A DNA stretch of 64,000 nt from assembly GCA_902599335.1 (NCBI GenBank), contig CACKFA010000006.1, positions 1-64,000 on the forward strand, written 5' to 3'. The stretch is from an uncultured Pelagibacteraceae bacterium. GTDB lineage: Bacteria; Pseudomonadota; Alphaproteobacteria; Pelagibacterales; Pelagibacteraceae. Positions 1 to 9,621 of the stretch are shown piece by piece. Made by a program: the position numbers and the translations under genes. Each line of letters starts with the position of its first letter. Positions within the stretch are counted from its first letter, which is position 1. Under the pieces are notes generated by a model. The model saw only the letters and a list, made by a program, of their open reading frames with translations, ran no database searches and was not told the origin of the DNA.

Positions 1-639
1 AAAAACGGAAATTCAAATAAACTTATTAATGGACCAATTTCAAAATCTACTTTTTTGAATAAAAAATATCTAGGTATAACAGAATACATCTGTTCTAAAT
101 TTTCTATAAAAGAAAATGCAATGTTAATATTCAATAAAAAATTAGCAGTTTGTCCTTTAACAACACATGTGCCTATTAAATTGGTTTCGAACAAAATTAA
201 TAAACGTTTAATCTTTGAAAAAGTAAGTTTAATAAATAATTTTTATAAAAAAAATATTGGAAAAATTCCTAAAATTGGAGTTCTAGGTCTTAATCCTCAT
301 TGCGAAAGTACTCTTAAAAGAAATGAGGATGATGCAATTTTAAGGCCTTCTATAAAAAATTTAAAAAATTTAAAATATAAAATTTCTGGACCATACGCAG
401 CTGATACATTATTTTTAAAACAAAATAGAAAAAAATTTGATGTAATAATTGGAATGTATCATGACCAAGTACTTACACCTTTAAAAACATTATTTGAATA
501 TGACGCTATAAATGTAACTTTAGGACTGCCATTTATAAGAATTTCTCCTGATCATGGACCTAATGAAAAAATGATGGGAAAAAATATCTCTAATCCATTA
601 AGCCTAATTAGAGCGATAGAATTTATGGATAAAAATTGA
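1..639 (+). CDS. pdxA: 4-hydroxythreonine-4-phosphate dehydrogenase PdxA (5' end cut off by window)
   Basis: PdxA oxidises 4-phosphohydroxy-L-threonine in the DXP-dependent pyridoxal-phosphate pathway. The open frame runs to base 1 with no start: upstream of the listed TTG at 55 the same frame reads NGPISKSTFLNKKYLG, a typical PdxA stretch, so the gene begins outside the window. The C-terminal half carries the family blocks MYHDQVLTPLK and NVTLGLPFIRISPDHG, whose His and Asp residues bind the divalent metal and substrate. It runs straight into rsmA: the TGA stop overlaps the TTG start of the next gene. The pdxA-rsmA order is common in Alphaproteobacteria. Confidence 0.93.
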   Translation, partial: KNGNSNKLINGPISKSTFLNKKYLGITEYICSKFSIKENAMLIFNKKLAVCPLTTHVPIKLVSNKINKRLIFEKVSLINNFYKKNIGKIPKIGVLGLNPHCESTLKRNEDDAILRPSIKNLKNLKYKISGPYAADTLFLKQNRKKFDVIIGMYHDQVLTPLKTLFEYDAINVTLGLPFIRISPDHGPNEKMMGKNISNPLSLIRAIEFMDKN

Positions 640-1421
640 TTAAAGCAAAAAAAAGTTTAGGTCAAAATTTTTTAATTGATAAAAATATTTTAGATAAAAT
701 TACTAATGTAACTAATATTGAAGACCAAATAATCCTTGAAATAGGGCCCGGAACTGGAAACCTTACTTCGTTTATTCTTAAAAAAAAACCAAAAAAATTT
801 TTTGTAATCGAAAAGGATGATAATTTAGCAAACGATCTTATTAAAAAATTTAATAAACAATTAACAATTATAAATGAGGATATTTTAAAAATTGATGAAA
901 CTTCTCTTTTTAAAGAGAAGGTAAAAGTCTTTGGAAATTTGCCCTACAATATTTCAACAGAAATATTGACTAAATGGATAATAAATTTAAAGAGTAAATT
1001 TTGGTTTGATTGTTTAGTTTTAATGTTTCAAAAAGAAGTTGCTGATAGAATAATTGCTAAATTTAACACATCAAATTATGGAAGATTATCAATTATTTGT
1101 AACTGGAAACTTAATATAAAAAAAATTTGTGATATAAAACCGGAAGCGTTTTCTCCAAAACCAAAAATAGATAGCTCATTACTCTTATTTTATCCTAAGA
1201 AAAATTTTATAAAAATTAAAAATCCAAATAAACTAGAAAAAATTACTAGAATTTTTTTTAATCAAAGAAGAAAAATGTTAAAAAAACCTTTTAATCAACT
1301 TTTTAATGGTGATCAAAAAATCCTAGATAAACTTAAAATTGATTTAACGATGAGGCCACAAAATCTAGATTTAGAAACTTATTACAAAATAGCTTGTGAA
1401 TATGAAAACTTAAGCTGTTAA
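636..1421 (+). CDS. rsmA: 16S rRNA (adenine1518/1519-N6,N6)-dimethyltransferase RsmA/KsgA
   Basis: RsmA dimethylates two adjacent adenosines in helix 45 of 16S rRNA late in 30S assembly. The N-terminus [10 protein letters not shown], the SAM-binding [10 protein letters not shown] (about residues 36-45) and the catalytic NLPYNIST motif (about 100-107) are all present, and 261 aa is normal length. The start is TTG at 636, overlapping the pdxA stop by four bases, which suggests translational coupling. The last 12 bases overlap the end of gmk on the other strand, a convergent overlap with no room for a terminator. Confidence 0.95.
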   Translation: MIKAKKSLGQNFLIDKNILDKITNVTNIEDQIILEIGPGTGNLTSFILKKKPKKFFVIEKDDNLANDLIKKFNKQLTIINEDILKIDETSLFKEKVKVFGNLPYNISTEILTKWIINLKSKFWFDCLVLMFQKEVADRIIAKFNTSNYGRLSIICNWKLNIKKICDIKPEAFSPKPKIDSSLLLFYPKKNFIKIKNPNKLEKITRIFFNQRRKMLKKPFNQLFNGDQKILDKLKIDLTMRPQNLDLETYYKIACEYENLSC

Positions 1422-2042
1422 TTTATCAACGTGACTTCTTATATAATCTAGATCATAATCTTTAGAGCCATTATTAATTACTGCATCTATCAATTTTGAT
1501 ATTTTGTTATAACATTCATTTAAATCATTATTAATAACTACATAATCATAATTTATCCAATGCAATACATCTCTTTCAAATTGTTTCATTCTTTCTTCGG
1601 CAATTAACTTATCGCTTGCATGTCGTTTAGATAATCTCTCAAACAAAACTTCTTTGCTAGGTGGAAGTATAAAAAAAGTAATTAATTTATAATCTAACTT
1701 TTTATTTTTTATTTGATCAGCTCCCTGCCAGTCAATATCAAAAAGTACATTTTTACCTTTGCTTAATTTGTCTATTACCGGTGTTCTTGTAGTTCCATAA
1801 AAATTATTGAAAACTTTTGCATACTCTAGAAATTCTTCATTCTTAATTAATCTTTTAAATTCTAACTCATCAACGAAAAAATAATCCTCATCTTGATTTT
1901 CGTTAGGTCTGGGTTGTCTAGTTGTATGTGATATAGAAATTTCGAAATTATCTTTTCCAGATAATTTTTTAACTAGAGTAGTTTTACCTGCTCCTGATGG
2001 AGAGGATAAAATTATCATTACCCCATCTTTTTCTGATGGCAT
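1410..2042 (-). CDS. gmk: Guanylate kinase
   Basis: Phosphorylates GMP to GDP, supplying GTP and dGTP. The P-loop [11 protein letters not shown] is close to the N-terminus, followed by the GMP-binding stretch [11 protein letters not shown] and the [11 protein letters not shown] region. 210 aa is typical. Two starts are possible: ATG at 2042, or the ATG eight codons later ([11 protein letters not shown]), which is nearer to the usual N-terminus; the longer one is kept. It follows acpP by eight bases. In many Alphaproteobacteria fabF, mltG and a YicC gene lie between acpP and gmk; none is here. Confidence 0.94.
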   Translation of the reverse strand: MPSEKDGVMIILSSPSGAGKTTLVKKLSGKDNFEISISHTTRQPRPNENQDEDYFFVDELEFKRLIKNEEFLEYAKVFNNFYGTTRTPVIDKLSKGKNVLFDIDWQGADQIKNKKLDYKLITFFILPPSKEVLFERLSKRHASDKLIAEERMKQFERDVLHWINYDYVVINNDLNECYNKISKLIDAVINNGSKDYDLDYIRSHVDKLTA

Positions 2043-2050
2043 TAAAACTT

Positions 2051-2290
2051 CTAGTTTGCTTTTCCTTCGATAAACTTAACTGCATCACCTACAGTTAAAA
2101 TTTTCTCAGCTTCACTGTCTGAAATTTCAGATCCGAATTCTTCTTCGAAAGCCATCACTAATTCTACTGTATCTAAACTATCAGCACCTAAATCGTCTAT
2201 AAAACTAGATTCTTCAGTTACTTTTGCTTCATCGATACCTAAGTGATCTGCTACAATTTTTTTAACTTTGCTTGAAACGTCTTCTGACAT
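2051..2290 (-). CDS. acpP: Acyl carrier protein
   Basis: Small acidic carrier that holds growing fatty-acyl chains on a 4'-phosphopantetheine arm. The attachment motif [16 protein letters not shown] is intact (Ser near residue 40). 79 aa and strongly acidic, as usual. It sits downstream of fabD and fabG on the same strand, 48 bases after fabG, in the usual fatty-acid synthesis order. The upstream sequence AAAAGGATCAAT (complement strand) looks like a ribosome binding site. Confidence 0.97.
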   Translation of the reverse strand: MSEDVSSKVKKIVADHLGIDEAKVTEESSFIDDLGADSLDTVELVMAFEEEFGSEISDSEAEKILTVGDAVKFIEGKAN

Positions 2291-2338
2291 ATTGATCCTT
2301 TTTGTTATAAATTCTTAATAGTTTAAAAACCTATTTTG

Positions 2339-3076
2339 TCAAGCCATATACATGCCTCCATTAACATGCAAGGTTTCGCCATTTATATAACTTGATTGAC
2401 TCGAGCATAAAAAAAGTACTGCATTTGCAATATCATCAGGCTCTCCTAGACGTGCTGAAGGTATTTTTGATATTATAGCCTCTTTGAATTTATCATCTAA
2501 TTTATCTGTCATGGCTGTTTTAATAAAGCCTGGCGAAATACAATTTATATTTATATTTTTTTTTGCATATTCCATTGCCAAACTTTTTGACATCGCAATT
2601 ATAGCTGCTTTAGAAGCAGTGTAATTGGCTTGTCCTAGGTTCCCTGTATGACCAACAACTGATGTAATATTAACAATCTTTCCAGATTTATTTTTAAGCA
2701 TTTTTTTTATTGCTGATTTGCTCATTAAAAAAGTTGATGTCAAATTAATATTAATTACTTTTTGCCATTCCTCTAAACTCATTCTAATTGCTAAATTATC
2801 TTGAGTAATTCCTGCATTGTTAACTATGCAATCTAATCTGCTACCAAGTTCTTTAGTTGCGTTTTCAACAAAATCTTCAATTTTATCGCTTTGAGAAATA
2901 TCAAACTTTAATATTTTAATATTTCCATATTTAGCTTTTAGTTCTTCAAGTTTTTCCGTTCTTGTGCCTGTAGCTAAAATATTTGCCCCTGCTTGATGTA
3001 ATTTTTCAATTATTGAATTTCCAATTCCACCTGAAGCACCTGTAACGATAATATTTTTATCTTTCAAATCTGTCAT
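2339..3076 (-). CDS. fabG: 3-oxoacyl-[acyl-carrier-protein] reductase FabG
   Basis: NADPH-dependent short-chain dehydrogenase that reduces 3-oxoacyl-ACP in fatty-acid elongation. It shows the TGASGGIG nucleotide-binding motif (residues 12-19), NNAGIT, the catalytic Ser in NITSVVG and the YTASK (YxxxK) pair, and ends in the typical HVNGGMYMA. 245 aa is standard. Its ATG overlaps the fabD stop by four bases, so the two are probably translated together. Confidence 0.95.
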   Translation of the reverse strand: MTDLKDKNIIVTGASGGIGNSIIEKLHQAGANILATGTRTEKLEELKAKYGNIKILKFDISQSDKIEDFVENATKELGSRLDCIVNNAGITQDNLAIRMSLEEWQKVININLTSTFLMSKSAIKKMLKNKSGKIVNITSVVGHTGNLGQANYTASKAAIIAMSKSLAMEYAKKNININCISPGFIKTAMTDKLDDKFKEAIISKIPSARLGEPDDIANAVLFLCSSQSSYINGETLHVNGGMYMA

Positions 3077-3999
3077 ATTTTTAAACCTTCAATATCACCT
3101 TGGCTATTAATTGTATCAATTTTTACATTTCTATTAATTCTTTTTACCAAACCTGACAAAACTTTCCCAGGTCCAATTTCTATAAAATGATCTATATCAT
3201 TTTCTATCATATTTATAACGCTTTCTCTCCATCTAACCCTATTCTCTATTTGCTTTATCAATAGATTTTTAAGCTCATCAGGATCTTTAATTTCATTAGC
3301 AGTTACATTTGAAATTAATGTATTTTGTCCATTTTTAAAATTGAGTTTATTTAACTCTTCTGTCATTATTTTTGTAGCATTATTCATTAAATCGCAGTGA
3401 AAGGGAGCGCTTACAGGAAGCTTTATGTTTTTTATTGAACTATCCGTTAATACTTTAATTAACTTTTCTAAATCTTCCGTTTTTCCACTTAAAACAATTT
3501 GACCTTCAGAATTATCATTAGCAATTTGTGCTTTTAAATTTTCTTTATTTTGTTTCAAAATTTTTTCAATCATATCAACTGTTGTACCCAATACAGCAAC
3601 CATTCCTCCTTGTCCTTTAGGCACAGAGTTTTGCATAGCATCCCCTCTAATTCTTAATATTTTTAAAGTATCTGAATAATCTAGATATCCTGCACATGAT
3701 AAAGCTGAATATTCACCTAAAGAATGTCCTGCAAAGTATTTCGCTTTATTTAAATCTAAGTTAAATTCATTTTTTGCTAAATTAAATATTGAATAGCTAA
3801 TTAAAAATATTGCAGGTTGTGTATTTGCGGTTAAATCCAATTCTTCTTTTGGACCATCTAAAATAAGCTTAGAAATAGGAAAGTTTAATGTTTCATCTGC
3901 TTGTTTAAACAGGTTTTTAACTATACCAAATTTATCATACAGCTCTTTTCCCATACCCACTATTTGAGATCCCTGCCCTGGAAAAATTACTGAAAACAT
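3073..3999 (-). CDS. fabD: Malonyl-CoA:ACP transacylase FabD
   Basis: Transfers malonyl groups from CoA to ACP, priming each elongation round. The N-terminal FPGQGSQ and the nucleophile motif GHSLGEYSA (Ser near 93) are intact, as is the catalytic His in SAPFHCDLM. 308 aa is normal. It is first in a fabD-fabG-acpP-gmk run on the minus strand and is divergent from the rpsF operon across an 87-base gap. Confidence 0.95.
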   Translation of the reverse strand: MFSVIFPGQGSQIVGMGKELYDKFGIVKNLFKQADETLNFPISKLILDGPKEELDLTANTQPAIFLISYSIFNLAKNEFNLDLNKAKYFAGHSLGEYSALSCAGYLDYSDTLKILRIRGDAMQNSVPKGQGGMVAVLGTTVDMIEKILKQNKENLKAQIANDNSEGQIVLSGKTEDLEKLIKVLTDSSIKNIKLPVSAPFHCDLMNNATKIMTEELNKLNFKNGQNTLISNVTANEIKDPDELKNLLIKQIENRVRWRESVINMIENDIDHFIEIGPGKVLSGLVKRINRNVKIDTINSQGDIEGLKI

Positions 4000-4026
4000 A
4001 TAAAAAAAACTAATTATTTTGCCTTT

Positions 4027-4061
4027 TTAACTATTGTAATTGAACTTTTATAATAGTATAT
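4027..4061 (+). promoter_or_regulatory. Candidate promoter of the rpsF-rpsR-rplI operon
   Basis: In the 87-base gap between divergent fabD and rpsF, a perfect TATAAT lies at 4049-4054, with TTAACT (4 of 6 matches to TTGACA) at 4027-4032 and a 16-base spacer. Transcription would start near 4061, leaving a leader of about 25 bases before the rpsF ATG. The sequence is so AT-rich that chance TATAAT boxes are common, so this is tentative. Confidence 0.4.
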
Positions 4062-4086
4062 CCTCACTTTTTATTAAAGAACTTAA

Positions 4087-4440
4087 ATGAATTTATACGA
4101 ACATACTATTATAGCTAGGCAGGATGCTTCACCAAGTGAATTAAAGCAATTAACAGAAAAATATTCTAAAATTGTTGAAAAAAATGATGGTGAAGTTGTT
4201 AAAACTGAAAACTGGGGATTACTTAACTTATCTTATTTAATTAAAAAAAATAAGAAAGGAAGTTACATACACTTTAAAATAAAAGGTAAAGGTAATGTTA
4301 TTGATGAATTGGAAAAAAATGAAGCTATAGATAAAAAATTACTGAGATATTTAACAGTTAGAGTAAAAAAATTTGACTTAAAAACAAGCTATTTTGGAAA
4401 AAAAGAAGATAGCGAAAAAAAAGAAAGTGTTAAAAACTAA
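4087..4440 (+). CDS. rpsF: 30S ribosomal protein S6
   Basis: S6 binds 16S rRNA in the platform as a heterodimer with S18, which is encoded next. The family signature is seen in [16 protein letters not shown] and in the segment [20 protein letters not shown]. 117 aa, with a Lys/Glu-rich C-terminal tail as in many bacteria. Its stop and the rpsR ATG share a base (TAATG), so translation is probably coupled. Confidence 0.96.
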   Translation: MNLYEHTIIARQDASPSELKQLTEKYSKIVEKNDGEVVKTENWGLLNLSYLIKKNKKGSYIHFKIKGKGNVIDELEKNEAIDKKLLRYLTVRVKKFDLKTSYFGKKEDSEKKESVKN

Positions 4441-4712
4441 TGCCAAAAAGACAAAGTGGAAATAAAAAAGGTAAACAAAGTAACTTTGCAAAATTAAGTA
4501 TTTTTCAACCAAATAAATATAAATTTAAAAAAACTTGTCCATTGTCGGTAAAGGGTGCTCCTGAAGTGGATTATAAAAACATAAAACTTTTAAAAAAATA
4601 TGTTTCTGAGAATGGTAAAATTTTGCCTTCAAGGATTACAAATGTATCTCAAAAAAAACAAAGAGAACTGTCTCTTTCAATCAAAAGAGCTAGAAATTTA
4701 GCATTAATATAA
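4440..4712 (+). CDS. rpsR: 30S ribosomal protein S18
   Basis: Small basic protein partnering S6 on the 30S platform. The core blocks [21 protein letters not shown] and [17 protein letters not shown] are diagnostic. 90 aa, with a basic N-terminal extension usual for the family. It overlaps the rpsF stop by one base and is one base from rplI. Confidence 0.96.
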   Translation: MPKRQSGNKKGKQSNFAKLSIFQPNKYKFKKTCPLSVKGAPEVDYKNIKLLKKYVSENGKILPSRITNVSQKKQRELSLSIKRARNLALI

Positions 4713-4713
4713 A

Positions 4714-5172
4714 ATGAAAGTAATCTTATTAGAAAATGTAAAAAGAATTGGGTCTATTGGCGAAGTAATAGATGTGAAAAGAGGTTTTGCTAGAAACTTT
4801 CTAATCGCTAATAAAAAAGCTCTCTATGCATCAAAAGAAAATATAAAAGAAGTTGAAAAAATGAAAACTGAGTTATCTAAAAAAGATAACGAAAAGAAAA
4901 AAGAAGCCTCTCAAATTGCTGAGCAAATAAATGGTAAAGAGTATTCTGTCAAAAAACTAAGTACAGAAAATAATGAATTATATGGTTCAGTTAAACCAAC
5001 TGAAATTTCAAAACTTATTAAAGAAGAAAATAAAATCGATATAAAGCCTTCAATGATACAACCAGTTGAAGAAATAAAAGCTTTAGGAAAGTTTAAAGTT
5101 AAAATTTCTTTACACTCAGAAGTTGATGCTGAAATTACAATCAATGTTTCTTCTGCTGATACAATTCAATAA
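4714..5172 (+). CDS. rplI: 50S ribosomal protein L9
   Basis: L9 binds 23S rRNA and reaches out from the L1 side of the 50S subunit. The N-terminal domain MKVILLENVKRIGSIGEVIDVKRGFARNF-type signature is clear, followed by the long Lys/Glu helix (about residues 45-75) and the C-terminal domain. 152 aa is typical. The ORF listed on the opposite strand (4911-5144) is a shadow of this gene. Confidence 0.96.
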   Translation: MKVILLENVKRIGSIGEVIDVKRGFARNFLIANKKALYASKENIKEVEKMKTELSKKDNEKKKEASQIAEQINGKEYSVKKLSTENNELYGSVKPTEISKLIKEENKIDIKPSMIQPVEEIKALGKFKVKISLHSEVDAEITINVSSADTIQ

Positions 5173-5239
5173 TTATACATTCTTTTCCCCAGTAGAAATA
5201 TACAATTTGATTTAATTATTATTTATGTAGATTCATTCT

Positions 5240-6658
5240 ATGGAAAATAATTTAAGTATAGTCAAAGATCAATTTAAAGAGTTGCCAAATAATATTGAGG
5301 CGGAGCAAGCTGTAATAGGTTCTATCCTTGTAAGCAATGATATTTTTGATGAAATAAATACAATAATTTCCAATATTAACTTTTACGATCCAATGCATCA
5401 AAAAATATTTGAGGCAGTTGAAAGTCTTATATACAAAGGAATGTTAGCTAACCCAATTACTTTAAAAAATTATTTTGAAGATGAAAAAGATGATCTAAAT
5501 GTTCCAGAATATTTGGTAAAAATCACAAAGTTTTCTACTTCAGTTAGGCAAGCAATAGAATACTCAAAAATAATTTATGATATGTTTGTTAGAAGAGAAT
5601 TAATAAAAATTTCTGAACAAACTATTGATAGCGCAAAATTAAATGATCTTGATACTAACGGACAGTCTATAATTGAAAGTTCTGAAAGATTATTATTTGA
5701 TTTAGCTGAAAAAGGTTCTTTCAATTCTTCTTTAGTAAAATTTGATGAGGCAATGAAACAAACAATTGAAATGGCTTCAGCTGCTTATAAGAATGAAGAA
5801 GGAATCGTTGGTGTTCCAACTGGTTTAAGAGACCTAGATGATAAGCTCGGTGGTTTACATCAATCAGATTTAATTATTATTGCTGGTCGACCATCAATGG
5901 GTAAAACTTCACTAGCAACAAATATTGCATTTAATGCTGCTCAAAAACTACAAGAGAGTGGTAAGAAATCATCTATAGCTTTCTTTTCACTTGAAATGTC
6001 TTCAGAACAATTGTCTACAAGAATTATATCTGAACAAGCTAGAATTAGTTCTAATGATATTAGAAGAGGAAGAATATCAGATGATCAATTTGATAAATTT
6101 TTAGAAACATCAAAAAATATTTCTGAACTGCCCCTTTATATTGATGAAACTCCAGCAATAAGTATAGCTGCTCTCAGTAATAGAGCGAGGCGTATTAAAA
6201 GGCTTTTTGGCCTTGATATGATAGTAGTTGATTACATCCAATTAATGAGAGGAACTACATTCAATAAAGATGGAAGAGTTCAAGAGATTTCACAAATTAC
6301 TCAAGGGCTTAAAGCAATAGCCAAAGAACTCTCAGTTCCTGTGGTAGCTCTATCGCAGCTTTCTCGACAAGTAGAACAAAGAGATGATCACAAACCACAA
6401 TTGGCAGACTTAAGAGAATCTGGATCTATTGAACAAGATGCCGATGTTGTAATGTTTGTTTATAGAGAAGGATATTATTTGCAAAGAAAAGAACCAAGAG
6501 AAGCAACAGTTGAACATGCTGAATGGCAAGCAAAAATGAATGAAGTTGCACATTTAGCTCAAATTATAATTGGAAAACAAAGACATGGTCCTATTGGTAA
6601 TGTAACTCTTGAATTTGAGGAAAGATTTACAAAATTTAAGGATACTCAATCAAGTTAA
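5240..6658 (+). CDS. dnaB: Replicative DNA helicase DnaB
   Basis: Hexameric helicase that unwinds DNA at the fork. It has the N-terminal DnaB domain (LPNNIEAEQAVIGSIL, residues about 15-120) and a RecA-like C-terminal ATPase with Walker A GRPSMGKTS (about 210-220), Walker B MIVVDYIQLM, and the LSQLSRQVEQR and SGSIEQDADVVMF blocks. 472 aa, with no intein. rplI-dnaB adjacency is common in bacteria. It follows rplI by 67 bases. Confidence 0.96.
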   Translation: MENNLSIVKDQFKELPNNIEAEQAVIGSILVSNDIFDEINTIISNINFYDPMHQKIFEAVESLIYKGMLANPITLKNYFEDEKDDLNVPEYLVKITKFSTSVRQAIEYSKIIYDMFVRRELIKISEQTIDSAKLNDLDTNGQSIIESSERLLFDLAEKGSFNSSLVKFDEAMKQTIEMASAAYKNEEGIVGVPTGLRDLDDKLGGLHQSDLIIIAGRPSMGKTSLATNIAFNAAQKLQESGKKSSIAFFSLEMSSEQLSTRIISEQARISSNDIRRGRISDDQFDKFLETSKNISELPLYIDETPAISIAALSNRARRIKRLFGLDMIVVDYIQLMRGTTFNKDGRVQEISQITQGLKAIAKELSVPVVALSQLSRQVEQRDDHKPQLADLRESGSIEQDADVVMFVYREGYYLQRKEPREATVEHAEWQAKMNEVAHLAQIIIGKQRHGPIGNVTLEFEERFTKFKDTQSS

Positions 6659-6679
6659 ATTCCAATATAAAGAGCTTGA

Positions 6680-9076
6680 ATGATAGCTCATTTTTATCAA
6701 AACGTTATCCTTAAAAATCCCAAAGCAATATTTGTATTGTTAATTATTGCTATTTTAAGTTTTGGATACTATTCAAAAAATTTTAGGCTAGATGCTTCAT
6801 CAGAAACCTTATTAATAGAGGGTGACCCAGATTTAGCATATTTGAAAGAAGTCTCTGAAAGATATGGATCTAAAGAATTTTTAATTCTTACCTATACACC
6901 AAATGAGGGAATGGTAACTGACACTTCAATTAACAATTTATTAAGTTTAAAATATAAAATTCAGAGCCTAAATTGGGTCCATAGTGTAATTACATTATTA
7001 GATATTCCTCTTTTAAATAATTCTGATGCACCCCTTCAAAAAAGACTTGAAAGCTTTAAAACATTAAAAGATGAAGATGTTGATAGGGATCGAGGTTTTA
7101 AAGAAATTTTAAATAGTCCTGTTTTTCGTAATTTTGTCATTAGCGAAGATGGTAAAACTAGTGGGATTATTGTTAACATTAAACGGTCTCAAAAATTAAA
7201 AGATATAGAAAATAAATCAAAAGAAGAAGTTGAACTAATTAAAGATCAAATCAAAAAACAAAACCATCAGAATATTTTAGAAATAAGACAAGTTATTCAA
7301 AGTTATGGTGATGTTGGAAAAATTTATCTTGGTGGAATACCAATGATTGCTGATGATATGATGACTTTTATCAAAAGCGATATAATAGTTTTTGGTTTGG
7401 GAGTTCTATTATTTATCATTGCTACTTTATGGTTTGTTTTTAGAAACCTGCTTTGGATTGTGGTTCCTATAAGTAGTTGTCTTTTTTCCGTGATAATTAT
7501 GATGGGGTTACTTGGACTACTAGGATGGAAAGTTACAGTCATTTCATCAAATTTTATTGCACTTATGTTGATTTTAACAATGGCAATGAATATTCATATG
7601 AGCACTAGATTTCTTCAGCTTAAAAAAGATTTTCCATCAAAAAATAATTTTGAAATTATTTCCTTAACAACTTCAAAAATGTTTTGGCCAATTCTTTATA
7701 CTGTTCTAACTACAATTTTTGCATTCTTATCTTTAATTTTTAGTGAAATAAAACCTATTATTGATTTTGGTTGGATGATGACTTTTGGGTTAATTACATC
7801 ATTTATGATCACATTTACTTTATTACCTACCCTTTTAAACTTTGCACCCACAAATAATATTTCAGTTAAAAAAGAACAAAAATCTAAAATTACAAATTTA
7901 CTTGGTCTAATTTCTCTTAATAATAAAAACTCAATTTTCTTGGTAACTGTAATAGTTATAATATTCAGTATTACTGGAATAAGTAAGCTTGAGGTTGAAA
8001 ATAGTTTTATAAATTACTTTGATAAAAATACTGAAATTTACAAGGGCATGAAGCTTATAGATGAAGAGCTAGGCGGAACCACTCCTTTAGAGGTTATTAT
8101 AAAGTTTCCAAAGAAAGAAAAGGTAAAAAAATCTAAGGAAGATGATGAATTTGACGATTGGGGTGATGAAGAAGATACTAATGATGAAAAATACTGGTTT
8201 ACCAAAGATAAAATTGATCTAATTACATCTATTCATAATTACTTGGATAGCTTACCTGAAATTGGCAAAGTTCTATCTTTTTCATCTATTATTGAGGTTG
8301 CTACTCAATTAAACAACAATAAACCTCTAGGTACTTTAGAAATGGGAGTGCTTTACTCTAAAATTCCTGAGAGCATTAAAACTGAAATTATCGATCCTTA
8401 TCTTTCAATTAAAGATAATGAAGCTCGAATTAGTTTAAGAATTATAGACTCGCAGGAAGATTTAAGAAGAAATGATTTAATTAACAAAATTAATTTTGAT
8501 TTAAAAGATAAATTTGGTTTAGAAGAAAAAGATTACAAATTAGCAGGTGTATTAATATTATTTAATAACTTATTACAAAGCTTGTTTAAATCTCAAATTT
8601 TAACATTGGGATTGGTTATGATTGGAATATTTTCAATGTTCATAATCTTATTTAGAAATATCAAGCTTTCATTAATTGGTGTTGTTCCAAATTTTATTGC
8701 CGCCTTTTTTATACTAGGAATAATTGGATTGTTAGGAATACCTTTGGACATGATGACGATAACAATTGCAGCAATCACGATAGGTATCGCAGTAGATAAC
8801 AGCATTCACTATATCTACAGATTTAAAGAAGAGTTTAATAAAATAAAGGATTACAGCAAAACATTAAAAACGTGTCATTCAACTGTTGGAGTTGCTATAC
8901 TAAACACTTCAATTACGATTGTTTTTGGATTTTCTATTTTAGTGTTATCAAAGTTTATCCCAACGATTTATTTTGGTGTGTTTACTGGCCTGGCTATGTT
9001 ATTAGCTATGATATCGGTATTAACACTACTTCCTGCATTAATTTTAATTATTAAACCTTTTGGTAAATCATCTTAA
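6680..9076 (+). CDS. RND-superfamily (MMPL/SSD-type) membrane protein, predicted exporter
   Basis: A 798-aa protein with the duplicated RND layout: one N-terminal membrane helix (about 14-30), a periplasmic loop, five helices (about 235-395), a helix near 418-435, a second large loop, and five more helices (about 630-795). It matches the family described as predicted exporters of the RND superfamily, related to the hopanoid transporter HpnN and mycobacterial MmpL proteins; the cargo cannot be told from sequence. The second loop has an unusual stretch of Lys then Asp/Glu (about residues 474-513, including DDEFDDWGDEED). It lies 22 bases after dnaB and its stop overlaps the start of the CvpA gene. 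Confidence 0.8.
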   Translation: MIAHFYQNVILKNPKAIFVLLIIAILSFGYYSKNFRLDASSETLLIEGDPDLAYLKEVSERYGSKEFLILTYTPNEGMVTDTSINNLLSLKYKIQSLNWVHSVITLLDIPLLNNSDAPLQKRLESFKTLKDEDVDRDRGFKEILNSPVFRNFVISEDGKTSGIIVNIKRSQKLKDIENKSKEEVELIKDQIKKQNHQNILEIRQVIQSYGDVGKIYLGGIPMIADDMMTFIKSDIIVFGLGVLLFIIATLWFVFRNLLWIVVPISSCLFSVIIMMGLLGLLGWKVTVISSNFIALMLILTMAMNIHMSTRFLQLKKDFPSKNNFEIISLTTSKMFWPILYTVLTTIFAFLSLIFSEIKPIIDFGWMMTFGLITSFMITFTLLPTLLNFAPTNNISVKKEQKSKITNLLGLISLNNKNSIFLVTVIVIIFSITGISKLEVENSFINYFDKNTEIYKGMKLIDEELGGTTPLEVIIKFPKKEKVKKSKEDDEFDDWGDEEDTNDEKYWFTKDKIDLITSIHNYLDSLPEIGKVLSFSSIIEVATQLNNNKPLGTLEMGVLYSKIPESIKTEIIDPYLSIKDNEARISLRIIDSQEDLRRNDLINKINFDLKDKFGLEEKDYKLAGVLILFNNLLQSLFKSQILTLGLVMIGIFSMFIILFRNIKLSLIGVVPNFIAAFFILGIIGLLGIPLDMMTITIAAITIGIAVDNSIHYIYRFKEEFNKIKDYSKTLKTCHSTVGVAILNTSITIVFGFSILVLSKFIPTIYFGVFTGLAMLLAMISVLTLLPALILIIKPFGKSS

Positions 9077-9621
9077 TGTTAGAAATCATAAACGATTTTT
9101 ATAAAGCAATATCAATAATTGATTTAATTTATTTAATTTTGACAATCCTTTCTTTGATTAATTGTTACAAAAAAGGTTTTATTTTAAGTATTCTTTCAAT
9201 GGCTAAATGGTTGCTGGCATACATAATTACATTAATTCTATTTCCAAAAATGAAACCCTATGTAAAAGACATAATTGATAATGAGTATGTGCTCGATGTT
9301 GGTTTAGGAATAGTAATATTTATTGTTGTTATCTTTTTGGTTTTATTAGTTAATAAGGGAATTAGTAAAGCAGTCAGATATACGGGAATCGGTGGCTTAG
9401 ATAAGACGTTTGGATTCTTTTTTGGTTTTATAAGAGCTTACATTATTTCTGTATGTATCTTTTCAGGTGTTCATATCGTTTATAATTATGATAAATGGCC
9501 AATAAATTTTGACAAATCATACGTCTTTCCATATTTAGAAAAAGGTAGTAGTTATCTGATAAAAGAATTTCCTAATGAAAAAACATATCAAGATTCTAAA
9601 GAAAAAATTACAGATCTATAA
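9076..9621 (+). CDS. CvpA family membrane protein
   Basis: A 181-aa protein with four predicted membrane helices (about residues 14-30, 38-58, 75-97, 115-138), fitting the CvpA/colicin V production family. The conserved GGLDKTFGFFFGFIRA block (about 110-125) is typical. Function in cells is poorly known; in Enterobacteria it affects colicin V export and envelope stress tolerance. It lies directly before purF as in E. coli, and its 3' end overlaps the purF reading frame by 47 bases. Confidence 0.85.
   Translation: MLEIINDFYKAISIIDLIYLILTILSLINCYKKGFILSILSMAKWLLAYIITLILFPKMKPYVKDIIDNEYVLDVGLGIVIFIVVIFLVLLVNKGISKAVRYTGIGGLDKTFGFFFGFIRAYIISVCIFSGVHIVYNYDKWPINFDKSYVFPYLEKGSSYLIKEFPNEKTYQDSKEKITDL

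Noticed and set aside
8872-9054. 60-aa plus-strand ORF near the end of the RND gene
   Set aside because: Out-of-frame shadow of the membrane helices; Cys/Trp/Tyr-rich as expected from frame shift.
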